NCBI RefSeq assembly: GCF_029633865.1
Contig: NC_079213.1
Location: 84,044,803 to 84,108,802 of the forward strand
Length of the DNA: 64,000 bases
Source: Lampris incognitus
Lineage: Eukaryota > Chordata > Actinopteri > Lampriformes > Lampridae
Direction: 5' to 3'
Position numbers and translations under genes: made by a program
Shown here: positions 22,740 through 35,091 of the stretch, piece by piece
Layout of the letters: each line of letters opens with the position of its first letter
How positions within the stretch are numbered: position 1 is the stretch's first letter
Notes under the pieces: model-generated
What the model was told of the DNA's origin: nothing
What the model saw: only the letters and a program-made list of their open reading frames with translations
Databases searched by the model: none

Positions 22740-23200
22740 GGCTTAAGTTATTCTTTCAGAAGGTAGGGGGAGTTACCTTCGGTAAACACACAGTTAAAAA
22801 GATGTGTTTGGAGTAAATGTTTAAAAGATGCTGTACAAGTGTCCATTCTCAGTTTGAAAGAGAGACTTTCCCACAGTTTTGTACCATATACACAGTATGC
22901 TCCATCACTGTGAGTCTTAGCTTGTCTTCTGATTAGGAGAAGAGTGTCTCAGGAACATACTTATACAGTATATCATATTAATATAGACAGTAATAAGTCC
23001 ATTTAAAAACTTGAGTAAAAACATCTTAAAATATGTTAATTGGCAGCCAGTGAAGTGATTTCACAATAGGAGTGATGTGATATTTTTTATCTGTCCATGT
23101 TAGCGCTCTCGTCACAGTGTTCTGGACCAGTTGTAACTGTTTTTTCTTTTCTCAGGCAATTCTGACAGCAAGGTATTGCAGAGGTCAAGCCTACTAGTAA
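22740..23200. repeat. Old interspersed repeat (LINE-like, unclassified)
   Basis: Contains GGCAGCCAGTGAAGTGATTT, TTCTGGACCAGTTGTAACTG and GTATTGCAGAGGTCAAGCCT, phrases I associate with a high-copy teleost repeat. Class unknown to me. No open frame. Confidence 0.4.
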
Positions 23201-23230
23201 CAAATGCATAAACATGGTAACATAACATTG

Positions 23231-23575
23231 GGGTGGTACGGGGGCCCAGTGGTCAGCACTGTTGCCTCACAGCAAGAAGGTCCTGGGTTCGAACCCCAGG
23301 CCGTCTCAGGTCTTTCTGTGGGGAGTTTTCATGTTCTCCCCTTGTCTGCGTGGGTTTCCTCCTGGTGCTCCAGTTACCTCCCACCATCAAAAAGACACGC
23401 ATGTTAGGGTTCATACTTCCATCTGTGCCCCTGACCAAGGCAATGGAAAAAAGAACTTGAGTTGGTCCCCGGGTGCTGCAGCTTCCTACTGCTCCTATAC
23501 AATAGGATGGGTTAAATACAGAGAACACATTTCATTGTAAGAATACAATGACAAAATAAAGTGGCTTTCATTTCA
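23231..23575 (+). mobile_element. tRNA-derived SINE, family A-like
   Basis: The head has a tRNA A-box-like segment (CCAGTGGTCAGCACTG) and a perfect B-box GGTTCGAACCC at about 23287. The body has GTTTTCATGTTCTCCCC and GTGGGTTTCCTCC, as in V-SINE-like fish families. The tail reads ATAAAGTGGCTTTCATTTCA. The B-box belongs to the SINE's polymerase III promoter, not a tRNA gene. Confidence 0.8.
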
Positions 23576-26500
23576 CATAAACACACTGGCACACATGGTA
23601 CAGGAACAGTTGGGACCCCACATCCATCACAGGCCAGTGGAAGAAGTCACATATTGTTGAGAGTAAAGACTACAAAGTTTATTTACTATGGCAGGGGCAG
23701 TGTAGACCTTAATTTGGAGGCAGGTTGAATTCAGAGTGGCTCATTTGGACCATGAGGAATGCCTGTCTCTTATTAACCACTTTGCATATGTAAGGATGCA
23801 GAGCCAGGGCTTGAATAGTATCTTGTGCACAATATATGTATGTAAAAACTAGAAGAGTAGCCAGCACTCTTCAAAAGATACAGGCTCTGGTTCTTTGTTA
23901 TCAGGAACAGTTTGCCCTGCTTTTTAAACATCTATGCAGGGTCTAGATTTCGTTTCCCATTGGCCTGTCTGCAACAGTTTGTTCCTAATGTCTGGCAGGG
24001 CTAAGTTGTGACAAAATTACAGAAAAAAAAAGGCAGACACAATAAGCCTTAAATCGTTGATCTTGTTAAGAATTCCTTAACTGAAGTATGGTAAAAATGA
24101 GGGGGGATATTTAAGCATTACATGTAATCCCAGTTGAACTGTATTCCACCATGGTAGAGAGTTCGTTTCAGACAGTGGGTGAAAGACGTGTGCTCTGCTT
24201 CATGGTACAAGCAAGGATGTCACAGGGGAGGGAGATGGAGGCTTGTTTTGTCTACAGCGGCGTAACTTTTTTTTTTCCAATTACTTCCACACCACGTCTC
24301 TCATTATCATGATCTGTGAAGTGGAACGCAACGCTGGCAGAGTTTAGGGGTCAGAGGCTCCCTGCCTAGATACATACATTCTAATATTAGAACATTTCCT
24401 TGATTTGTTAGCAGCATCTCTGCTGATTCCAGAGCACATGGCAACAGACTGGCCAATAGGATTTCAGTAGAATGCTAAGCCTCTCTATCTGTGTAGCAAC
24501 AGAGGATCCCTTCCTTCCTTTTTTTATTTATTTATGAGCTTTTTTTTTCTTAACCCCTCGACTCATTTTCATCCTCCTGTACCTTCCCCTTCCACACTGT
24601 TCTCTCAAACTGGGAAAAAGTGTTACGTTGTGAGGAGTGGTCCTTCTGCTTTCAACAGCACATCTTTAAAACCTACAGTTACTTTTCGAAGACCTAAATT
24701 TGATTCCAAAGACTCCATAGATGTGTTGACCAATTCCAAGGCAGTTCTCTTGAAGTAGAAGAAAAGTAGGCGATGTCTTTAAATGGGATCGATTTTCATG
24801 CAGGGGATGTCGCCGACAAGTGGGGATGGAATACCCTGAGGAGTCGGAGTCCTGGGAAAAGGTGCCAATCTGAGGGAATGGACAACGGCGGAGAGGAGGG
24901 GATTTCTAAAGATGGAGGACAGCAGGACGACACTGGGGGGGTGGAGGGAGTTAGGATGGCGTGATGACCGAGGCCTGCGGTTGGTTCAGTCTGTAACACG
25001 TGTCCGTCCAGGCACCTTTTCCGATGCTTCATGGAGGTCAGCTAAATGTGCGAGTTCCCTTACAGCGAGCTGGCGCTGTCTTGGCCCAGGTAGGCAGTTG
25101 TTATCTTGTGTTTCTAAGTGTCCCTAATAACATTTCTTTTCCAGATTGTCCAGGTCTTATCGAGAAGAAATGCTGTGTCAAAGTTCTGTCCACACTAAGC
25201 TGTCATGTCTCTGCGTCATTCCGAGCTTCTGTGCCGGCCGGTGGAAATCTCGAAGGCGTAGGGTAAAATGGCGCATAACCCAGGGTCCCATCTCTGAGAT
25301 TCACCACCATTCAATTAACAAGAGAGACCACGAGACCAAATTGAGGCCGAAGTCGTTTGGTGGTACATATGGCAAATATTTTAGAATTTTAACACATTGT
25401 ATGTAAAAAATGAATAATTGGAGTGTATTCTTCGGACCAATTTAACAGAGTCAAGGGTTATCATTTCTCATTTTGGGATTCTGTCATGAAATTAAAATTT
25501 GTTTTCATAAAGGACAGGGAATACCTTTTCAATTGCAACTGCAATCTTTACAACTCATTGGGTCTAATCATTGCTTGATCCACCAGTGAATGACCGTTTG
25601 TCCTTCTTAAGTTAGAAAATTGATGACTAACATTTGGATATAGCGTACTGAGCAGAAAACTTGCTTTCTTTATCTAGCTCATTATATTTAACAATATTTC
25701 CCCATAGGATGTGTTCGAAAATAATAAAAATCTATACCCTGAAAAGACAGTAGACCTGTCAGATAAGCAACCAAGATCCTATATATCTAGTAACACAGCA
25801 GTTTCAAATCTGTTCGTACACAAATCATAATAAACCAAAGGAAATAGGCTAATCAAACCTATCAGTGCAGACATTTGGGCTCTTACGTAGACCATGCCTA
25901 TTTAGTATAGAATAATTTAGCATATTTCCTAGATTTAGATTTTTAAGTCTTTATCCTCTAATCCAATTTTCTTTCCTTGTATGTGTGCAAACTTACATGG
26001 CCAGTGAAACAGATCTGATTCTGTGTTGGATTTGTCGACATTTTGCCTGTGCCTTGTCTCTTGTAGGTCTGAGCATATGAGGGGGTGAATTAGTCACAGA
26101 GGAGATCTGGCAGCCAAGTCCTCATCTCCCCCTCTCCTAGAACACACCGCCAGTCCCTGGACTAGGTCTGGCCAAGACTGTACATACCTCCCTGCACAAC
26201 TACTGACAGCATGCCCTTGAGTAAGGCACCAAACCTCCAAACTGCACAAGTGGAACCGCTCAGCGGCTGACAGTAATAGACAAAGGTAGTGCTGGGACGC
26301 TCCCAGGTAAGGATTTCTGTAAATTGATGATTATAAAAAAAAAAGAGCATTCATGCTCACTAAATCTTCTCTGAATACAATTAGGTCCACTGCATAATGT
26401 GGATAAACTGGGGCTCCATGCTGAGGGCAGTGCGCTACCTCCATACCACAGACCAGCCCTGTGTTCTGCACCCTGACTGGGGACACCATCACTCCACCTT

Positions 26501-26584
26501 CAGCCATGGATGTGACTTTTAGCTGATAGGATTTAAACATTGTGGCCATCATTGTGGCTTCCCATTCTGCCAGCTTGCCATCTC
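23576..26584. other. Intergenic/5' region of the PI3K subunit gene
   Basis: No coding exon recognised. A possible non-coding exon with a donor CCCAG/GTAGGC ends at about 25089, and a possible acceptor (TGCCATCTCAG) lies at about 26584, just before the first coding exon. Both are guesses. About 26217-26245 resembles a common SINE motif (CTTGAGTAAGGCACCAAACC). Confidence 0.35.
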
Positions 26585-26612
26585 AGTAAAACCTAGCTCG
26601 ACTGTTTTAAAA

Positions 26613-26940
26613 ATGGAGGCTGAGGACCTCAAGCTGCAACCGTTTGATATATGTAACAAGGAATGGGCAGAAGGCAACAAGCTCCATCCAGGGGAGCTCC
26701 TGACAGTCGCCACGTCCTCCATAGTGTCTCTCACTCTCAGGGAGGGGGATAAGAAGCAGCAGGTGCAGCTGGGCTGGCCTGTGGATGTCAATAAGCGCAC
26801 AAGTCAGAGAGCGGAGTGTCCTGGGGCCTGGGTTCATTCTGAGCCTCATGTGATGATGGGGACACTACCTCTTGTCCAATCACAACAACAGAGGGAAATA
26901 CCTGCAGCCATAAAGCCCAAGCCTCCATCATCACAGCAAG
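26613..26940 (+). CDS. pik3r2: Exon 1 (coding): start codon and degenerate SH3 domain
   Basis: ATG at 26613 with [12 protein letters not shown], followed by [20 protein letters not shown] and CPGAWV. These align with the p85 SH3 order (LHLGDIL, IGWLNGYNETT, FPGTYV). The ALYDY tyrosines and the final YVEY are replaced, so the proline-binding groove is probably altered. After the SH3 comes a short proline-containing stretch (KPKPPSS). The exon ends in AAG/GTAAAT, phase 1. I found no other exon in the next 4.7 kb. Confidence 0.7.
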
Positions 26941-29179
26941 GTAAATCTGTACATCTCATTGACAGAACTGAGTTTAAAGGAACAAGTGTCTTGAGGCATG
27001 CTCAAGGAAAGAAATCCCAGAAAGTTGAGTCAGTTCATCTGGACACATTAAACTTTGTGTCCAGATGAACTGATTCAACTTTCTGGGGTTAAAGGAGCAA
27101 GTAATTTAATATTGCATTCATGCAGGTCATTAATCCCATCTATTTCAAGACAAAATGACCAAAATTTTTCATGGAGTGAATTGCTTGAGCTGTAACTGTA
27201 CAATAGTAGTGGTGTTGTATTATGACTGTTCTGCATGCTCAGATATTATGTTTTAATATGTATCCTGATAATACCCCTGATAACCTATTAACTAAAGTAT
27301 GTTTTGAAATGTCATTCAAATTCCGTAATTTTAATCCTTGAAAACATCTTGGATAGCTCCCAGTCCTGACTATTTATTCAGTAACGTCAAGCCAAAAGAA
27401 TAAATTACAGTAGTGCAGACACAGGAATTTTAGACAATAAAATGAAGTACTCTAAATGGTTTTGTTAAGATTCCTATTAAAATTTTCGAGTTGAGATTTT
27501 TTTTCAAGAAATTACATCACTTCTTAGACCTTAGTCAACCACTGTTGGCAGGTGATTTGTTTATTTATTTATCATCTGGCACTTTACAAGTAAAAAAAAA
27601 AATTTCAGAGAAAATACTTTCAGATACTGTATGGCCAGAATCTGACCAGGTTTCTTTTGGCTGTGATAACAAATGTGTTTTCAATGCACTTGTTATCCTC
27701 CAATACATTCAGTGACTAGTCCTGGATGCACAGCAGTAATATTTTGTCCAGATTGCTGCTCATCTGCAGCAAATGAGATATGGGAGCAAGCAAGGCTTGT
27801 GATGGTCCAGGCAAAACTTAATCACAACACACACAGAGATTATCTAACATTACTTAAAAAGCCATCAGAGAAAATGTTGAAATCTGTTCTAATCTCATCA
27901 GTAAATAAATGTTGTGCTGTCTTGCTGAGATGAACCATAAAACAGGATGTAAAGATAGTGTGAAACGGCATTCAGAGCGTATCTTGCTTCTATAATATGA
28001 AGTATTTCCAAGTAAAACAGGATGTTAAGGGCGTCCAGGTAGCGTAGTGGTCTATTTCATTGCCTACCAACACAGGGATCATTGGTTTGAATCCCTGTGT
28101 TGGTACACAGGGACACAATTGGCTGTTTCTGCAGGTGGGGTGCACTAGCGTCTCCTCTGGTCAGTCGGGGCGCCTGTTCGGGGAAGAGGAAGAACTGGGG
28201 GGAATAGCGTGATCTTCCCATGCGCTAGGTCCCCCTGGTGAAAGCCTTCGCTGTCAGGTGAAAAGAAGCAGCTGGTGACTCCACATGTATCGGAGGAGGC
28301 ATGTGGTAGTCTGCAGCCCTCCCCAGATCGGCAGAGGGTGGAGCAGCAACTGGGACGGCTTGGAAGAGTGGGGTAATTGGCCGGATACAATTGGGGAGAA
28401 AAACAGGGGGGGGGGGAAAACCAGGATGTTAGGGCAGGCCAAAATGTAGGCACAGCCTTCAGATATTTGATTGGTTTGTGCGAAACATTTTATGATATTA
28501 ATGGCTGGAATGTTTTTCTCCCGTCCGCCCACACTTGGTGATGCAATCACAAAAACTGTCTGTTTTAGAGGAAGTTAAGATGATTAGTTTTTAATGTTAA
28601 ATGATTAAAATTTTAATTTTTGTGATTTTTTTCCACTTAAGTTATTGAATACTGGTTTACACTTTATTTTAGGGGGTCGGAGATTACCAAGTAATTTCCT
28701 AGTAATGAGGTGGTAATTATCCCGTAATTTCTTAGAAATACGATTGAAATTACCTTGTAATTTGGGTTAGGGTTAGGGTTAGCTGTAAAATTACCTGTAA
28801 AAACTACCACCTTATCACTAGGAAATTACAAGGTAATTCCCGAACCCCTAAAATAAAGTGTTACCGAATACTGTACTATGTACATAATATGGAAATGATG
28901 AAATGAGCTAACAAAGTTAAAAAGTACATGTTCACATTGTCTTTAAGAGTAATTATGTCAGAGGGTTTCTTCGAGGCACACTGTGACAGAGCTTTGCTGG
29001 TTGTTGGCACTCAGTTAACAAGTTCATGCTCAATGTAATTTTATAGCTGCATACGTGTGATTCCTATCTGATATAGCTTATGTCTACACCAGTGATTTAA
29101 TACTTCATGAAGCATGCCAATCTGAGTGCTGAAGGGATGATCTAAATAAACTACTAAAAGCTAAAAACACACCTCTTTC

Positions 29180-29249
<70 letters not shown>

Positions 29250-31346
29250 TGCTTGTAAAATGCCTGACAGACAGATTCTCACCTGTCCCTAGCCCCCTAA
29301 TGCCAAGGCAACACACCCACTCACAATAATTGAAAACACAGTCGCAGTGCAGCCCCATAGGTCTGGTGTACGAGGCCTGGCAGGGCAGGTCTGAGCAGAC
29401 AGCTGTTGTTTGTTGGGCGAGGCGAGGCTGAACGGTCAAGCAGCAGCTAGTCTGGCTGACTGTGCCTGAGCTGGAGTAGAGGAGCGCCGGGTTTGGTATT
29501 TAAGGCACTCAGACAGTGTCACCTGTCACCCAACGAGTCTGGGCAGTGTCTCCCAGATGGTACAAGACCAAGCAACGCAACCATATCTCCCTCTGGACTG
29601 CTCGCCAGAGGCCCAGTAGTGCTTACACAGCCACGTACAGACTGGACGTGGCCGTTTTTTTTCCAGAGTTCTCGGGGCTTGAGATGGGACAGGGTAACAC
29701 CCTCATGGTTTTCCTGCCCAACTCGCCCTGCCCTGCTGTTCCCGAGTGTTGTTTTCTTTCCTTAGAGACAACCTGCCCAAGAACGAAGGTAGGACACAGC
29801 AAACACTATAGCTTTTCTTTGTATAGCTTTGTTGAGAGAGCGAGATTAGGGAGGCATCAAAATAAAAATTCTTGGCCTATCCTGAGTTTTTGATCAAAAT
29901 CAAAACAGTTACCAAAAAAAAGAAAAGAAAAAAAAAGTGCTGTCTACCAGTTTGATAACTAAGAGCGGTTGGTCATCCAAGACAATGAACGTTATGCTTT
30001 TTTTTCTGCTGTGCCCTTTGCTGTTGTATTGCCATGGCAGAAATTAGTTTTTGTTTTCAGACTTTGATCACTGATGGAGTATTTGATGTGTTCAGATGAA
30101 CTGATTCAACTTTCTGGGCTCTCTCTTCCGTCTCTGTTGTCACTCCACAGCAGTGTGTCACTGTACTCAGTGTGCTGATTAGTATGTTGTATTTTCAAGT
30201 GGTAGGTTAGACTTTTAGTGAAGAAGTTCTTTGGCCAGTGGCCCATCTTTATTGTTAAGGAGTAAGTAAACATTGGTTTTTATGGCCTGTTTCTGCCTAC
30301 TCACATTTAGTAAAAAGTGATATAAAAGGTGTAGATGTAGAGGACAGTGATGGTGGTGTCCATGTATAAAGGATATAAAGAGGTGTAGATGTAGAGGACA
30401 GTGATGGTGGTGTCCATGTATAAAGGATATAAAGGGTGAAGATGTAGAGGACAGTGATGGTGGTGTCCATGTATAAAGGATATAAAGGGGTGTAGATGTA
30501 GAGGACAGCGATGGTGGTGTCTGTGTATAAAGGATATAAAGGGTGTAGATGTAGTGTCCATTGAAGGCGGTGTCCATGTATAAAGGATATAAAGGGGTGT
30601 AGATGTAGTGGACAGTGAAGGTGGTGCCCATGTATAAAGAATATAAAGGGGTGTAGATGTAGTGGCCAATGATGTTGGTGTCCATGTATAAAGGATATAA
30701 AGGGGTGTAGCTGTAGAGGACAGTGATGGTGGTGTGGGTTAGGCTGAAGGTGTTCGAGAGTTTAATTGGCTAATGCAGGTGTGTTGTCTTTCGACTTGCT
30801 TCATGTTTTAATAGTCTAACATGCTGGGCCTGCACATGTGTCGTCTACATCACATGGGTCTTGGCATCTCTAACGCCCCCATATTAGCTACATCAGCAAA
30901 ACGGGGGGGGGGGTAATTGTACTGTGTGAATGTGAGAAAAAGCATAGATTTTCTCCCTCAACGGGGCCATGTGATGACTCGGTTATTGTTGAATTTATCA
31001 CCAGGGCAATCAGGTGTACCATCCTAGGCCCATATCAACATGTTTTTCAGCTCAGTATAATAATAATAATTGAAAGGTTTACAATCCCTTCTCAGGAGAC
31101 AAGCCTTTACAAACAACTTCTTTGTTGTCTTTGGGAGAAACTGTGAAAAAGCTCCATTCACTTTACTTTTTCACTGATGTTAGGTCAGCCTGTCATTAAT
31201 TAACTGCACCAAAGACAAATAAGAATTTGTGTGCTATGACCTAAACAGGACATAGAAGGAACTGAGGAGAACAAAAAACACAATTTTAGTATCAACAGTG
31301 GTGTCAAACAGAATAATATGATACACAGATAGATACAGAGATAGAA

Positions 31347-31427
<81 letters not shown>

Positions 31428-34400
31428 GGGGCAGTTGTGGTAGGGAGGGATCGTTCCAGTGTTTGGGGGTTAGGACTTAGTAACAGGCTTTGAATTAGGA
31501 GGTAGCCTGGACTGGGTGAGAGCAAGGACTCTCAAAATGTGATGCTCCTGGAGGTCTAATATCTAATCTGAGGCAGAGCCATTCCAGATCTGAAAAACAG
31601 ACTGGATTTTTTATGTCTTAGAGATAGAGAGTCCTTTTGATGGCCACATATCTTGTCACCTCTCTCGACAGCTTGTTCGCCCAGAGCCAACAAAGCCAAA
31701 GCCAAAGCCATGGCAACATGTGATTCCAGCACTGATGACAACCTGTTATCTGATGCAGAGTGGTACTGGGGAGACATCTCAAGGTATCAGCAACATCAAG
31801 GATTTACAGCTTGTATAGACCACAAATCTTTTTTTTTTTATGCTTGCAAATAATCTCTGACTTGTGTTAAAATCTGGTAGAAAGACCAGGGAGCATCCCT
31901 GAAGACTGACTGAGCTTTGCTCTTCTGTAATCAGGAATCAGGAACAATTTATTGTCATTTCTATCATGTACTTGTGTACACAAAAGAAACGAAATTTCAT
32001 TTCACCCAGCCCACAGCGGTGCAACACAAACGATAAAAACACACATCCAAAATGTCCAAAACTGATACCACCAAAAACACACAAAAACAGAGAGAACAAA
32101 GGAAAAAAAAACAACAAAAAAACAAAAAAGAACTAAAACAGTTAACAACACAGTCCACTCAGTGCAACACAGTCCAAAAATTCCACCGTCCAGAGAACGA
32201 ACTCCAGCCAGGATGACTGTCGGAACTGCCGGTCTGCATGAACTAGCAGTTAGCTTAGCCTGCCCTGCTTCCGCATCTTGTCAGACTGCCCTCGGTGCTT
32301 CCTCTTAGGGTGCAGCTCCAGGCTGGGCCATGGTCCTTGGGCCCACCGAAAGCAGCAGACCAGGCTCCCTCAGCCGATCCAATGCTAGCTCTCCCAGCCA
32401 GACACCTTCGACACGCTTCCCCCGCACTCCACATAACGACACAAACACAGACGCAGACAAAAACACTGCACAGTTGACACCAGGCAAGGCCACCACTAGA
32501 CCGCCTCGGTGTTTCCTCTTGGGCACAGCTCCAAACAGGGCCGTGGTCCCTGGCCCACAGGATTCAGCAGACCAAGCTCTCTCGGCCGATCCAACACTAG
32601 TTCTCCCAGCCATTAAACGGGGGAGAAAAAAAAAAATCGGAGATCGAAATAAAACTTCACACGTTGAGACAAACCTAGACGCAGACGCAGACATGAACAA
32701 AGACACTGCATAGTCGATACTGGGTGAAGCCACTGCAGATATGAGTTCGCGCCACAATCTTCCCACATTCAGCAGTTGCAAGGACGATCTGTCTGCCTTT
32801 ATCTTCATTGGCAGATGAAACAAGCAAATTATAACCCTGAACAAAGTTTAAAAAGTAGTTTATTCGCTTTTTCACTGTCCAGGAGTTCTGTCCTGTTTTG
32901 AATGTTTTTAGCATTTTTCCATCTCTCTTTTTTGTCTAGAGAAGAGGTAAATGAGATGATGAGAGACACTCCTGATGGCACCTTCCTGGTCCGAGACGCC
33001 TCCAGTAAGGTTAAAGGGGAATTTACACTCACTCTTAGGTAAATGAATTGATGTCATTTAGTCTTTTTTATTATTTGTTTGCACTTGTATGCTCCTGTAG
33101 TGATATAAGACACTCCCAACAAAAGCATGCACTAACACAATGTCAACTATGTGGGGGCGTTAAGAGCTGTTTCCAACTGTCATGTATGGCTTTTTGCAGG
33201 AAGGAGGGGAACAACAGACTGATTAGGATTTTTCAGCGGGGAGGGAAGTATGGTTTCGCTGAGCCGCTTGCCTTCCCCTCTTTGGTGGAGCTGATCCAGT
33301 ATTACCACAAAGAGTCCCTGGCCCCTTACAATGCCAAACTGGACACACGACTACTCTACCCAGTCTCCAGACACCAGCAGGTTGGCATCCATGGCCTGCT
33401 GGCCCTACAACTCTCCCTGTATGAAAATTCCCATTTTGCATTTTAGGCATTTTATTTCATCCAGAGTGACCAAAAGCAAGTTGGCAGGAACGCATTCATT
33501 GTTTGTTTAAGAACTTCAGCATAATACGTGCCGCTGTTATGGTGATTCATACGTTTTTATGTACAAATAGCATGCAACAATTTTTTTTCAAGAGAATCCT
33601 GAAATATTTTTTAACATGTCATTCATCATTTCTTTTTTGTGACCCACTAAAGGCAAAAAAAATGTAAAACTTTTTTTCCCCCTCAAAGGCCAATTCCAAG
33701 GCCAACGTGAGTTCATTTTTTTTCAGTAAGCTGTAATGAGAATGAATAATGTAATACAGGTGTTTCCAAAAGGGGGTTTAATACACTATTGTTTTGCACT
33801 TGCATTGCAAATTATTACTGACAGCAGGATGGGGCAAATTTCTCAGAAACAAAACACACACAAATGAAAACCTAAACCACATGAACTTTGGTCTTCACTT
33901 GCACTCAAAATGCTCACCATGTCTTTTGAAAACGAGGCTTACCATCATTTCCAGCTCTCATGTCTGTCCCAGGCAGTCCTCTGTAATACATGATAGCACA
34001 AGAGCACAGCAGTGTGTTCCCTTCGTGTCCGGGATGCTGTGGGTTTGACCTCGGCACTCCTTGCCAGTGGTTAATTGTGATGTATGTTGGTCTTTGAAGA
34101 TCTGTGAAATGGTAGAAAATCATTTCAAAGGCTTATCCATAGGTTTGAGATAAACCTACAAGCTGTGAAATGTCAAAGAAAATAGATTGGCTTCTTTAAA
34201 AAGGAGATCTTTGGGGCGTCCGGGTAGCGTAGCAGTCTATTCCGTTGCCTACCAACATGGGGATCGCCGGTTCGAATCCCCGTGTTACCTCTGGCAGTGT
34301 TTGCGGGTGGGAAGCTGGATGTGGGTATGTCTCCTGATCGCTGCACTAGCGCCGCCTCTGGTCGATAGGGACACCTGTTCAGGGGGAGGGGGAACTGGGA

Positions 34401-35027
34401 GAATAGCGTGATTCTCCCATGCGCTACGTCCCCCTGGCAAAACTCCTCACTGTCAGGTGAAAAGAAGCAGCTGGCGACTCCACATGTATCGGAGGAGACG
34501 TGGTAGTCTGCAGCCCTCCCCAGATTGGCAGAGGGGCTGGAGCAGCGACCAGGATGGCTTGGAAGAGTGGGGTAACTTGCCAAGTACAATTGAGGAGAAC
34601 AGGGGGGAAAAAATCCACAAAAAAAAGGAAATCTTTCATGGAAATGAAGCATCCCTCGCTCCTGTGTTGATGATGTTGTCTGTATCTGTTATGCCCTGAC
34701 CAGCAGCAGCTGCTGAAGGAGCACAATGATAAGACAGAGGGAGAACAGCCGAAGATCTACCAGCAGCAGCGCTGGCAGACCGACAAAGACTCTGATTTGC
34801 TCTTCCAGGAGTTAATACGGACCTTCCAGGTATAGGAGGAGGGACAAAACATGGATGGCCTGGGCTTTGCCAGACCTTCAATACAACTGACTTGAATTCA
34901 GTGAGGTCCAGGACTGTTTCACAACTTAGGTCTTGAGGAAAGAGGGTGTAAGATTTACAGTGTGATTGGAAGATCTCATATGATCCCTGTTTTTTTTTAG
35001 TCCGCAAACTCACTTCATAAATAAACA

Positions 35028-35091
<64 letters not shown>

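Noticed and set aside
23280-23300. tRNA gene (perfect B-box GGTTCGAACCC)
   Set aside because: Lies in a SINE head with SINE body and tail; no cloverleaf 3' half. The same applies to the B-boxes at 28080, 34270, 38150, 40680 and 56220.
28765-28783. Telomere
   Set aside because: Only about three GGGTTA units inside a MITE.
29493-29893. Possible BH-domain or alternative first exon of the PI3K gene
   Set aside because: No BH or p55-type N-terminal motif; two overlapping frames open equally; no convincing splice sites.
30215-30685. 156- and 120-codon minus-strand frames
   Set aside because: Translations of the 53 bp minisatellite; unit length close to a multiple of three keeps frames open.
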